Of a stretch of DNA of 53,827 nucleotides, positions 25,028 through 32,131 are shown piece by piece. The notes below the pieces were generated by a model. It saw nothing but the letters and a program-made list of their open reading frames with translations. It had not been told where the DNA came from and made no database searches. Where the stretch lies: the NCBI GenBank assembly GCA_945861155.1, contig CAMATN010000016.1, positions 1-53,827 on the forward strand. The letters are read 5' to 3'. The position numbers and the translations under genes were made by a program. This stretch comes from Rhizobium sp. Q54. Its GTDB lineage: Bacteria; Pseudomonadota; Alphaproteobacteria; ATCC43930; CGMCC-115725. The number at the start of each line of letters is the position of its first letter. The first letter of the stretch is position 1.

Positions 25028-26413
25028 ATGGGAACGGCACGCACCACCGGTTACCACCCCGGCCTCGTCGATCTCGCATCCGGGCAGATCAGCCGCGAGA
25101 TCTTTGTCAACGACGAGATCTACGCCGAAGAGCAGGAGCGGATATTCGCCCGCGCCTGGCTCTTTGTCGGCCATGCGAGCCAGATCCCCAACCCCGGCGA
25201 CTACGTGATGTCCGGCATGGGCGAGGAGGCGGTGATCCTGTGCCGCGACCGCGCCGGCGCGGTCCATGTCTTTCTGAATTCGTGCCGCCACCGCGGCATG
25301 AAAGTGTGCCGCTATGACGAGGGCAACACATCGGTTTTCACCTGCCCCTATCACGGGTGGAGCTACGGCACCGACGGGCGGCTGGTCGGCGTGCCGTATT
25401 TCCGCGAGGCCTATCATTCCAAGCTCGACCGCTCTCGCTGGGGCCTCGTCGAGGTCGCGCAGATGTGCAACTACAAGGGCGCGATCTTTGCGACCTGGGA
25501 TGCGCAGGCGCCGTCTTTCCCGGAATATCTCGGCGATTTCACGCGCTATCTCGACCTGCAACTCGACGGCTGGGACGGGCGCGAGGGCCAGGCCGAATTG
25601 CTGTGCGGCGTGCAGAAATGGCTGGTGCCGTGCAACTGGAAATTCCCGGCCGAGAATTTCAGCGGCGACACCTATCACAATATCAGCCACCGCTCGGTCG
25701 ACCTCGCCGGCATCGGCCCCTCGGGCAGCAGCCGGCGCGATTTGGGCGAGCGCAACGTCAGCCGCAAATTGCACGTCTGCATCCCCGATCGCGGCCACCA
25801 GACGATCCTCTATGTGATGCCGCAGGGCCGAGAGACGCCGGTGGCCTATCAGAACGCGCCGATCGTGTCGGAGTATTTCGCGCATTGCGAGGCCGAAAAG
25901 CGCCGCCTTCTCGGCGAGGGCGCCCGGCTGATCGGGGCGCCGGGCGAAATCTTCCCGAACACCGCCCTGTTGTCGCGCCAGCCGCGCACGATGGCGGTGT
26001 GGCACCCGCGCGGCCCCAACCAGACCGAATGCTGGCGCTATTATTTTGTCGACAAGGACGCGCCGCACGAGGTCAAGGAGTTCCTGCGCGATTATTACAT
26101 CCGCTATTCCGGCCCCGCCGGCATGACCGAGCAGGACGATATGGAGAACTGGAACTACGCCCACGCCGCGAGCCGCGGCACGATCGCGCGGCGCCATCCC
26201 TACACCTACGAGCAGGGCATCGGGACGGCGGTTCGGGATTACGAATTCGAGGGGATGCGTGTCCCCGGCGACGTGATCGACATCACCGAAATCCAGTCGA
26301 GCGAGCAGCCGATGCGCAACCTCTACCGCCGCTGGGCGCAGTTCATGGAAGCCGACGACTGGGAACAACTCGCCACCTGGCGCCATAACGAGCGCGCCGC
26401 TGCGGCGGAGTGA
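25028..26413 (+). CDS. Aromatic-ring-hydroxylating dioxygenase alpha subunit (Rieske 2Fe-2S)
   Basis: The 461-residue catalytic subunit contains the Rieske ligands as CRHRGMKVC (C-x-H) and CPYHGWSY (C-x2-H) near residues 86-111. The mononuclear iron site follows in ENFSGDTYHNISHRS, giving the two histidines; the bridging aspartate of the family is also visible there. It would cis-dihydroxylate an aromatic ring or oxidise a related substrate using electrons from a ferredoxin or reductase. No such partner is adjacent. GGGGAGG precedes the ATG. The substrate cannot be read from sequence alone. Confidence 0.94.
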   Translation: MGTARTTGYHPGLVDLASGQISREIFVNDEIYAEEQERIFARAWLFVGHASQIPNPGDYVMSGMGEEAVILCRDRAGAVHVFLNSCRHRGMKVCRYDEGNTSVFTCPYHGWSYGTDGRLVGVPYFREAYHSKLDRSRWGLVEVAQMCNYKGAIFATWDAQAPSFPEYLGDFTRYLDLQLDGWDGREGQAELLCGVQKWLVPCNWKFPAENFSGDTYHNISHRSVDLAGIGPSGSSRRDLGERNVSRKLHVCIPDRGHQTILYVMPQGRETPVAYQNAPIVSEYFAHCEAEKRRLLGEGARLIGAPGEIFPNTALLSRQPRTMAVWHPRGPNQTECWRYYFVDKDAPHEVKEFLRDYYIRYSGPAGMTEQDDMENWNYAHAASRGTIARRHPYTYEQGIGTAVRDYEFEGMRVPGDVIDITEIQSSEQPMRNLYRRWAQFMEADDWEQLATWRHNERAAAAE

Positions 26414-26441
26414 TGCCCGTTTCGCTTTCCGGTGGCCGGGC

Positions 26442-26546
26442 AAAGCCCCCACCCCGACCCTCCCCCGCTTGCGGGGGAGGGGGAAGCAGCGCGAGCATGG
26501 CCGGATAACCCTCCCCCGCAAGCGGGGGAGGGCAGGGTGGGGGTCA
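26442..26546. repeat. GC-rich inverted repeat (copy 2)
   Basis: The same architecture as the element at 23237-23338, with two CCCTCCCCCGC/GCGGGGGAGGG hairpins about 30 bases apart and C-rich/G-rich outer ends. It follows the dioxygenase alpha gene. Confidence 0.85.
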
Positions 26547-26568
26547 AACGGCAAGGAGCCGCCGACGC

Positions 26569-26775
26569 ATGAGCGACCCGATCAACATCCGCACCCTGGC
26601 GCCGGGCACGCGCATCGCGCTGGCCGACGGCGCCGTCGCCGAAATCGTGTCGAACCCGGCCGACGGAGTCTGGCTGTTCGCCCGCTACCTCGAATCCCCC
26701 CGCGACCCGGCCCTCGTCGGCCAGGAGGAGATGATCTTCGCCGGGGATGTGGTCGAGGTGCGGCAGGCGCCCTAA
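26569..26775 (+). CDS. Small conserved protein associated with dioxygenase operon
   Basis: The 68-residue product (NIRTLAPGTRIALADGAVAEI, then VWLFARYLESP and EEMIFAGDVVEV) looks like a single small beta domain. It is charged and well-formed, with a clear AAGGAG site before the ATG. I have no function for it. It lies on the dioxygenase strand, about 155 bases after the alpha gene and behind a repeat, and could be a structural or regulatory accessory. Confidence 0.7.
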   Translation: MSDPINIRTLAPGTRIALADGAVAEIVSNPADGVWLFARYLESPRDPALVGQEEMIFAGDVVEVRQAP

Positions 26776-26826
26776 AAACATCGACAGCAGGCGACAATCT
26801 GACGAGACCTGGGAGGGTATCGGCGA

Positions 26827-27066
26827 ATGACGATCCAACTGACACCCGAGCAGGAGCGGATATTGCGCGAAGCATTGCGCGAGGGCCGTTTTGGCTCGGT
26901 TGAGGAAGCCCTCGACACGGCGCTGCAGTCGATTACGTCGCTGCCCGCGGCCGGACATCGTCGAACTCCGGCCGAGGCCGCGGCGCGTTTGCGAGAGCAA
27001 CGGGAAGGCAATTTTTTGCCGCCGGGCATAACGATCCGTGGTCTGATTGACCAAGGCCGCGCGTGA
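26827..27066 (+). CDS. Type II antitoxin-like protein (ParD/VapB-like)
   Basis: The 79-residue protein starts MTIQLTPEQERILREALREG, followed by FGSVEEALDTALQSI, a ribbon-helix-helix pattern of ParD-like antitoxins. The C-terminal half (residues 40-79) is the flexible toxin-binding part, with RTPAEAAARLREQREG. It overlaps a GTG that opens a PIN-domain toxin frame, as in normal antitoxin-toxin operons, but that frame is broken after about 16 residues. It therefore appears to be an orphan antitoxin. Confidence 0.8.
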   Translation: MTIQLTPEQERILREALREGRFGSVEEALDTALQSITSLPAAGHRRTPAEAAARLREQREGNFLPPGITIRGLIDQGRA

Positions 27067-27155
27067 CCTCGTTTGTCCTCGATAATTCAGTCGCAATCCA
27101 ATGGCTGTGCGCTTTAAACTGGCGCACATCTTGTTTTTACCGATGCTTCTTGTAG
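27063..27155 (+). pseudogene. Truncated PIN-domain (VapC-like) toxin
   Basis: The GTG at 27063 overlaps the antitoxin stop and begins TSFVLDNSVAIQWLC, the first strand and helix of a PIN domain including the first catalytic aspartate. After residue 17 the sequence stops resembling a toxin, and a TAG ends it at codon 31. The remaining 100 or so residues, with the other acidic catalytic residues, are missing. The break falls where the lipoprotein gene of the opposite strand begins its 3' end. Confidence 0.75.
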
Positions 27156-27518
27156 GGCGGAAAGCCTGCCTTTTATCTGCGCGAGCTCCTGAGCTTTCTG
27201 ATACGTCTGGTCCCTAGCCATCGTATTGTCGTACAGAAGCATGCCGGGCAAAATCGTGACAGAGCCGGATTGATCATAGTCGCCGCGTTCGAGCTTTCCC
27301 GACATTTCATTGATAATAGTGCGCGCGCTCGCGACCTCACCGGCGAGTTGGCTACAACTATAACCAGCGAACTGCGCGCTTGACGTGGGAACAGGCGCGA
27401 TCTCCGTCGCTTGCATCGTGTTCTTCTTGCTGACAACTCCGGGTGGAACACAGGCCGCGAGCAGTCCGAGCAACGCCAAGCCGATTGACAGAGCAGGGAA
27501 CTTTGGCAAACACTTCAT
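27114..27518 (-). CDS. Small lipoprotein, tandem paralogue 2
   Basis: The 134-residue precursor has a lipoprotein signal with lipobox LLAAC at residues 19-23. The mature domain contains YSCSQLAGEV, INEMSGKLERGDYDQSGS, LLYDNT and a final RCAPV, so it may have one disulfide between the SC and RC cysteines. It shares this whole pattern with the gene just upstream (27534-27950), showing a tandem duplication. Function unknown. It would be anchored in the inner or outer membrane facing the periplasm. Confidence 0.82.
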   Translation of the reverse strand: MKCLPKFPALSIGLALLGLLAACVPPGVVSKKNTMQATEIAPVPTSSAQFAGYSCSQLAGEVASARTIINEMSGKLERGDYDQSGSVTILPGMLLYDNTMARDQTYQKAQELAQIKGRLSALQEASVKTRCAPV

Positions 27519-27533
27519 TTCCGGTTCCCCTGC

Positions 27534-27950
27534 TCAACTCGGGATAGCGCACCGCCGCTTCCCGGCCGCTTCTCTCAGTGACATCAAAACGCCCTTCAAC
27601 CGTCCCAGTTCTTGGGTCTTCTTTGGGGTTTCATCATTCGCACTGGTATTATCGTACATTAAAAACAATGGAGTGACGATCAAGCTGCCGGACTTGTCGT
27701 ATTCGCCGCGTTCGAGTTTTCCCGACATATCGGCGATGGTTGCGTTTGTGGTCTGAATTTCTGCGGCGAGTTGCCCGCAGGTGTGGCCGTCGTACTTTGT
27801 CGTCGGCACATAGATTGGCGCGACCGTGCTCGCCTGGACGGAATTTCGATTGGTTAGTACGCCACCCGGTACGCACCCACCTACCACGCCTGCGACCAGC
27901 AGGACCATGCCAGCATTCAAGGCGACTAACGCATTCCGTGAGTTCGGCAT
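27534..27950 (-). CDS. Small lipoprotein, tandem paralogue 1
   Basis: The 138-residue precursor has a lipobox VVGGC near residues 22-26. The mature part has HTCGQLAAEI, ADMSGKLERGEYDKSGS, MYDNTSAND, QELGRLKG and a terminal RRCAIPS, paralleling the downstream copy residue by residue in most positions. I chose the ATG at 27950; a GTG one codon upstream is possible. The Shine-Dalgarno GGAGAAT is buried in a perfect hairpin. The two genes are 15 bases apart and probably co-transcribed. Confidence 0.82.
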   Translation of the reverse strand: MPNSRNALVALNAGMVLLVAGVVGGCVPGGVLTNRNSVQASTVAPIYVPTTKYDGHTCGQLAAEIQTTNATIADMSGKLERGEYDKSGSLIVTPLFLMYDNTSANDETPKKTQELGRLKGVLMSLREAAGKRRCAIPS

Positions 27951-27981
27951 CACTATTCTCCCTTTATGCGGGAGAATAGTG
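27951..27981 (-). promoter_or_regulatory. 12-bp hairpin sequestering the lipoprotein ribosome-binding site
   Basis: CACTATTCTCCC (27951-27962) and GGGAGAATAGTG (27970-27981) are perfect reverse complements with a 7-base loop. On the lipoprotein transcript the Shine-Dalgarno GGGAGAAT lies wholly in the 3' arm and the start codon follows directly. This could block translation until the hairpin opens. Without a U-run after it, a terminator for the upstream mrp gene is less likely. Confidence 0.6.
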
Positions 27982-28058
27982 GGGTCCGCTCAGCCTGTCG
28001 AGGACCCAGTTCGCTGCCGTTTTTTCATTCAAGACACGTCCACAAGCGATAGTGCGGG

Positions 28059-29183
28059 CTATTCTACCACTATCCGCGGCCCCGCCCGTCGCGCCGGGGT
28101 CTCGCCGGAGACCTTTTCCCACACTCGCGCCGCAATCTTGCGGAAGGTTTGGGCGTAGGGGGAATCGGGCTGCGACACCGTGATCGGGCGGCCTTCGTCG
28201 GAGGTTTCGCGGATCGCCAGGTCGAGCGGTATCTCGCCGAGGAAATCGGTGCCGAGGCGTTCGGCTTCGCGGCGGGCGCCGCCATGCGAAAAGATGTCGC
28301 TGCGTTCGCCGCAATGCGGGCACAGGAAATAGCTCATGTTCTCGATGATGCCGAGCACCGGCACGTCGACCTTCCGGAACATTGCGAGGCCCTTGCGCGC
28401 GTCTATCAGGGCGATGTCCTGCGGGGTCGAGACGATGACCGCGCCGGCCAGCGACACCGATTGCGCCATCGTCAATTGCGCGTCGCCGGTGCCGGGCGGC
28501 ATGTCGACGATCATGATGTCGAGTTCGCCCCAGGCAACATCGCGCAGCATCTGCTGCAACGCGCTCATCACCATCGGCCCGCGCCAGATCATCGGCGTGT
28601 CCTCGGGCACCAGAAACCCGATCGACATGCATTTGAGGCCGTAATTCTCCATCGGCTTCAAGATCTTGCCGTCGCCCGAGGCGGAGGGCCGTCCGGAAAT
28701 CCCGAGCATGCGCGGCATCGAGGGGCCGTAGATGTCGGCATCGAGCACGCCGACCTTGTGGCCGAGGACGTGGAGGCCGAGCGCGAGGTTGACGGCCGTC
28801 GTGGATTTGCCGACGCCGCCCTTGCCCGACGCGACCGCGACGATCGCGCGGACCCCGGGAGCGAGCGCGGCTTTGCCGGCGGTTGCGGGACGCGGCGCGG
28901 CGGGTTGCGGCGATGCCGGTCGGGGAGCGCTGCGCTGGGTCTCGGCTGTCAGCACGGCAGTAACCGACAGCACGCCGGGCAACGCTTCGACGGCTCTCTC
29001 GGCGGCCTTGCGCAGCGGTTCGAGGCGGGCGCCGCGCTCGGGCTCGACCTCGATCGCGAAGCCGACATTGCCGTCGCGCACGACGACCCCGGACACCATA
29101 CCCAGGGACACTATGTCCCCGCCCTTATCCGGGTCGCACACCGCACCCAGCGCGTCGAGGATCTGTCTTTCGGTTAGGGCCAT
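28059..29183 (-). CDS. Mrp/NBP35-family iron-sulfur cluster carrier ATPase (ApbC)
   Basis: The 374-residue P-loop ATPase assembles or carries Fe-S clusters to apoproteins. An N-terminal DUF59-like domain (MALTERQILDALGAVCDPD, residues 1-95) is followed by a Pro/Ala linker and the ATPase domain with SGKGGVGKSTTAVNLAL, the deviant Walker A. VDMPPGTGDAQLT and the cluster-binding CPHC pair (YFLCPHCGE) follow. I chose the ATG at 29183 for the family N-terminus. It is divergent from hflK. It belongs with the window's Fe-S users, such as class I fumarase and the radical SAM enzyme, only by general role. Confidence 0.93.
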   Translation of the reverse strand: MALTERQILDALGAVCDPDKGGDIVSLGMVSGVVVRDGNVGFAIEVEPERGARLEPLRKAAERAVEALPGVLSVTAVLTAETQRSAPRPASPQPAAPRPATAGKAALAPGVRAIVAVASGKGGVGKSTTAVNLALGLHVLGHKVGVLDADIYGPSMPRMLGISGRPSASGDGKILKPMENYGLKCMSIGFLVPEDTPMIWRGPMVMSALQQMLRDVAWGELDIMIVDMPPGTGDAQLTMAQSVSLAGAVIVSTPQDIALIDARKGLAMFRKVDVPVLGIIENMSYFLCPHCGERSDIFSHGGARREAERLGTDFLGEIPLDLAIRETSDEGRPITVSQPDSPYAQTFRKIAARVWEKVSGETPARRAGPRIVVE

Positions 29184-29410
29184 CTGATGCTCCCGCGCGC
29201 CCCGCTGCTTCGCTGCGCCGCCCCATTGCCGCGTTCGGGGAGGGAAGGCCGGAGGCTGACGGCATTTAGGAGTGGCCCCGGCACTTGACAACACCTTGAC
29301 AACGCCCGCCCGGCGCGGCCTCTATCGCATTGACGTCCGGCGCCGGCATCTCGCGGCCGCCAACGCGACAGCGCCGCGCGATCTGCGGCCGCGGAAAGGG
29401 TCTCTGTTCG

Positions 29411-30637
29411 ATGATCTGGCACAGTGAGGGCGGGGGTCCGTGGGGCGCCGGGCCTCGCGGCGGCAGCGGCGGGGGCAACGGCGGCGGCCCTTGGGGCAGC
29501 GGGCGCGGCGGCGGCCCTGGTTCGGGCGGCCCCAGCGGCCCGCGCGGCCCGCAACCGCCCAATCTTGAAGAAATCCTGCGCCGCGGCCAGGACCGTTTTC
29601 GCCGCGCGCTGCCCGGCGGGTTCGGCAGCGCCACCGGCATCGCGATCGTCATCATCGCCGTCATCGTTCTGTGGCTGGCGAGCGGCTTTTACCGGGTGCT
29701 GCCCGACGAAGTCGGCGTGGTGCTGCGCTTTGGCGCCTATAACCGCACCACCCAGCCTGGCCTCAACTATCATTTGCCGACGCCGATCGAGAGCGTGCTG
29801 CGGCCGAGCGTCACCACCGTCAACCGGATCGAGGTCGGCTATCGCTCGACCGAGACGCGCGGCGGGGTGGCCCGGTCAATCGCCGAAGAAGGTTTGATGC
29901 TGACCGGCGACGAGAACATCGTCGACATCAACTTCACGGTGTTCTGGCTGATCAAGGACGCGCAGCCCTATCTGTTCAACATCCGCGGGCCCGAGGCGAC
30001 CGTCAAATCGGCCGCCGAGAGCGCGATGCGCGAGATTGTCGGCGAGACGCCGATCGCCCAGGCGCTGGCCGAGGGCCGCGGCAAGATCGAGTCGGAAACC
30101 CAGAAATTGCTGCAGCGCATCCTCGATTCGTACGGCAGCGGGATCGCGATCACGCAAGTTCAGATGGCCAAGGTCGATCCGCCGGCTCCGGTGATCGAAT
30201 CCTTCCGCGACGTGCAGCGTGCCCTGGCCGATAAAGAGCGGCTGCGCAACGAGGCGGACTCCTATCGCAACGACATCATCCCGCGGGCGCGCGGCGATGC
30301 GGTGCGCATCCGCCAGGAGGCCGACGCCTTCCGCTCCGAGATCGTCGCTCGCGCGCAAGGCGATGCGGATCGCTTCCTGTCGGTGTACCGCGCTTTCACG
30401 CTGGCAAGGGACGTGACGATACAGCGGCTTTATCTTGAGACAATGGAAGACGTCTTGAAGAACAGCAAGAAGGTCATCCTCGACAAGGCCGGTGGGAACG
30501 GCGGGGTCTTGCCGTATTTGCCGTTGCCCGATCTTCTCCGGCCCTCGGCGCCGGCGGCCGCAGCGTCGGCGGGCGCGACGCCGGCAGCACCATCATCCGC
30601 CGGCGGCGCAGTTCCAGCGACGGGTCAGCGGCGATGA
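29411..30637 (+). CDS. hflK: FtsH protease activity modulator HflK
   Basis: HflK and HflC form a membrane-bound SPFH cage that regulates the FtsH protease. The 408-residue product starts MIWHSEGGGPWG, with a long Gly-rich N-terminal stretch. One transmembrane helix follows near residue 80 (GIAIVIIAVIVLWLASGFYRV), then the SPFH domain (VLRFGAYNRTTQPGLNYHLPTP) and a coiled-coil C-terminal part. The stop codon overlaps the hflC start as ATGA. Confidence 0.96.
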   Translation: MIWHSEGGGPWGAGPRGGSGGGNGGGPWGSGRGGGPGSGGPSGPRGPQPPNLEEILRRGQDRFRRALPGGFGSATGIAIVIIAVIVLWLASGFYRVLPDEVGVVLRFGAYNRTTQPGLNYHLPTPIESVLRPSVTTVNRIEVGYRSTETRGGVARSIAEEGLMLTGDENIVDINFTVFWLIKDAQPYLFNIRGPEATVKSAAESAMREIVGETPIAQALAEGRGKIESETQKLLQRILDSYGSGIAITQVQMAKVDPPAPVIESFRDVQRALADKERLRNEADSYRNDIIPRARGDAVRIRQEADAFRSEIVARAQGDADRFLSVYRAFTLARDVTIQRLYLETMEDVLKNSKKVILDKAGGNGGVLPYLPLPDLLRPSAPAAAASAGATPAAPSSAGGAVPATGQRR

Positions 30638-31647
30638 GCAACCGGATCCTCGCCATTGTCGGCGTCATCGTGGTTGCTGCCGGCATCCTGCTGACCAGCT
30701 CGTTCTTCATCGTCAGCCAAACCGAGCAGGCACTCGTCTTGCAGCTCGGCGAGGTGCGACGGGTGATCCGCGAGCCTGGGCTGCAATTCAAGCGGCCATT
30801 CATTGAAAACGTTATCACCTACGACAAGCGGGTGCTGGATTTCGAGCCGCCGCACGAGGAGGTCATCGTCGCCGACCAGAAACGCCTCGTCGTCGACGCC
30901 TACACCCGCTACCGCATCGCCAATCCGCTGCTGTTCTATCAAACCGTCGGCACCGAGGCCGGGGTGCGCGCCCGGATGTCCGCGCTGGTGACCGGCAGCC
31001 TGCGCCGCGTCCTGGGCAGCGTCACGCTGAACGATGTCCTGTCGACAAAGCGCTCCGCGATCATGTTCCAGATCCGCGACGATGTCGCCGCGCAGGCCAA
31101 GCCTTTCGGCATCGAGGTCGTCGATGTGCGGCTGCGTCGCGCCGATCTGCCCGAGGAGAACAGCCAGGCAATCTACGCCCGCATGCAATCCGAGCGCGAG
31201 CAGCAGGCCCGGCAATATCGCGGCGAGGGCGCCGAGGCGGCCCAGAGCGTGCGGGCCAATGCCGAGCGCGAACGCACCGTGATTCTCGCGGAGGCGCAAC
31301 GCGACGGCCAGCGGGTGCGTGGCGACGGCGACGCGCAGGCGGTCAAGACCTATGGCGACGCGTTCGGCCAGGATATCGAGTTCTTCTCCTTCTATCGCTC
31401 GCTGCAAGCCTATCGCGAGGCGCTCAACGACAAGGACACCTCGTTCGTGCTGTCGCCCGACGGGCATTTCTTCCGGTATTTCGGCGGTTGGCAGGGCGCG
31501 ACCGGGGCAGCTGGCGCGAGTCCCGCACCTTCAGCCACGCCAGCGGCGCCAGCCACGCCAGCGGCGCCAGCCACGCCAGCGGCGCCGCGAGCCGGTTCGG
31601 CCTCTCCGCCTGCCGGGGCCGCGCCGGGCGACGCGCGTACGCCGTGA
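30634..31647 (+). CDS. hflC: FtsH protease activity modulator HflC
   Basis: The 337-residue partner of HflK has a single N-terminal membrane helix (ILAIVGVIVVAAGILLTSSFF) and then the SPFH domain with FIVSQTEQALVLQLGEV and EPGLQFKRPF. The R-rich VVDVRLRRADLPEENSQAIYARM region leads into the coiled coil. The last 45 residues are an unusual Ala/Pro/Thr-rich tail made of repeated AxPATPAAP units, encoded by direct DNA repeats near 31540-31600. Start and coupling are clear from the ATGA overlap with hflK. Confidence 0.96.
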   Translation: MSNRILAIVGVIVVAAGILLTSSFFIVSQTEQALVLQLGEVRRVIREPGLQFKRPFIENVITYDKRVLDFEPPHEEVIVADQKRLVVDAYTRYRIANPLLFYQTVGTEAGVRARMSALVTGSLRRVLGSVTLNDVLSTKRSAIMFQIRDDVAAQAKPFGIEVVDVRLRRADLPEENSQAIYARMQSEREQQARQYRGEGAEAAQSVRANAERERTVILAEAQRDGQRVRGDGDAQAVKTYGDAFGQDIEFFSFYRSLQAYREALNDKDTSFVLSPDGHFFRYFGGWQGATGAAGASPAPSATPAAPATPAAPATPAAPRAGSASPPAGAAPGDARTP

Positions 31648-31696
31648 CCCCGGCAGGCGAAGCGGCGGGCCGCCGCGGGGCTCCGCGCAGCGGGTA

Positions 31697-31882
31697 ATGC
31701 GGGATTTATGGACCGGGCTGGCGCTTGTTCTCGTTGTCGAGGGCATTCTGTACGCGCTGTTTCCGGACGGCATGAAAAAAATCGCCGCGCGGACGATTCT
31801 GGTGGCGCCGCAAATGCTGCGCGGGGCCGGGTTGCTGGTCGCCGCGATCGGCGTCGTGCTGGTATGGCTGTTGCGGCGGTGA
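31697..31882 (+). CDS. DUF2065 small membrane protein
   Basis: The 61-residue product MRDLWTGLALVLVVEGILYALFP...KIAARTIL...LRGAGLLVAAIGVVLVWLLRR has two hydrophobic helices and a basic centre. This is the DUF2065 (YjeT-like) pattern, a family usually found between hflC and downstream genes. Its role is unknown, but location suggests membrane quality control. It follows hflC by 49 bases. Confidence 0.88.
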   Translation: MRDLWTGLALVLVVEGILYALFPDGMKKIAARTILVAPQMLRGAGLLVAAIGVVLVWLLRR

Positions 31883-32131
31883 TCGACTCGGATTCGTCGC
31901 TGACGCATTCCTGACCCCCTGCCCGATGGCGCGATGCGAAGGGATCTGGCGTGTTGGCCGGTTGTCTCGTAAGGTTATCGAGCGGCGCGATGTTGCGCGG
32001 CGGATGTCGGCGTTGGTCCGAGCCGGATCGCGCACGCGCGGGATGAACGGGGCATGTCAGGCCTCCAACCTCGTTAAGCCGCATTCGATCCGCGCGATTT
32101 TGCGAAGCCGGTTACTGCGAGGAGTTTCAAG

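Noticed and set aside
23237-26546. Repeated GC-rich hairpins as a possible CRISPR array
   Set aside because: Only two copies 3 kb apart, each an inverted repeat with no regular spacers and no cas genes.
24116-26554. Very long open frame on the minus strand opposite the dioxygenase genes
   Set aside because: It is the antisense shadow of well-supported Rieske subunit genes. Its product is His/Arg/Asp-rich and resembles no protein.
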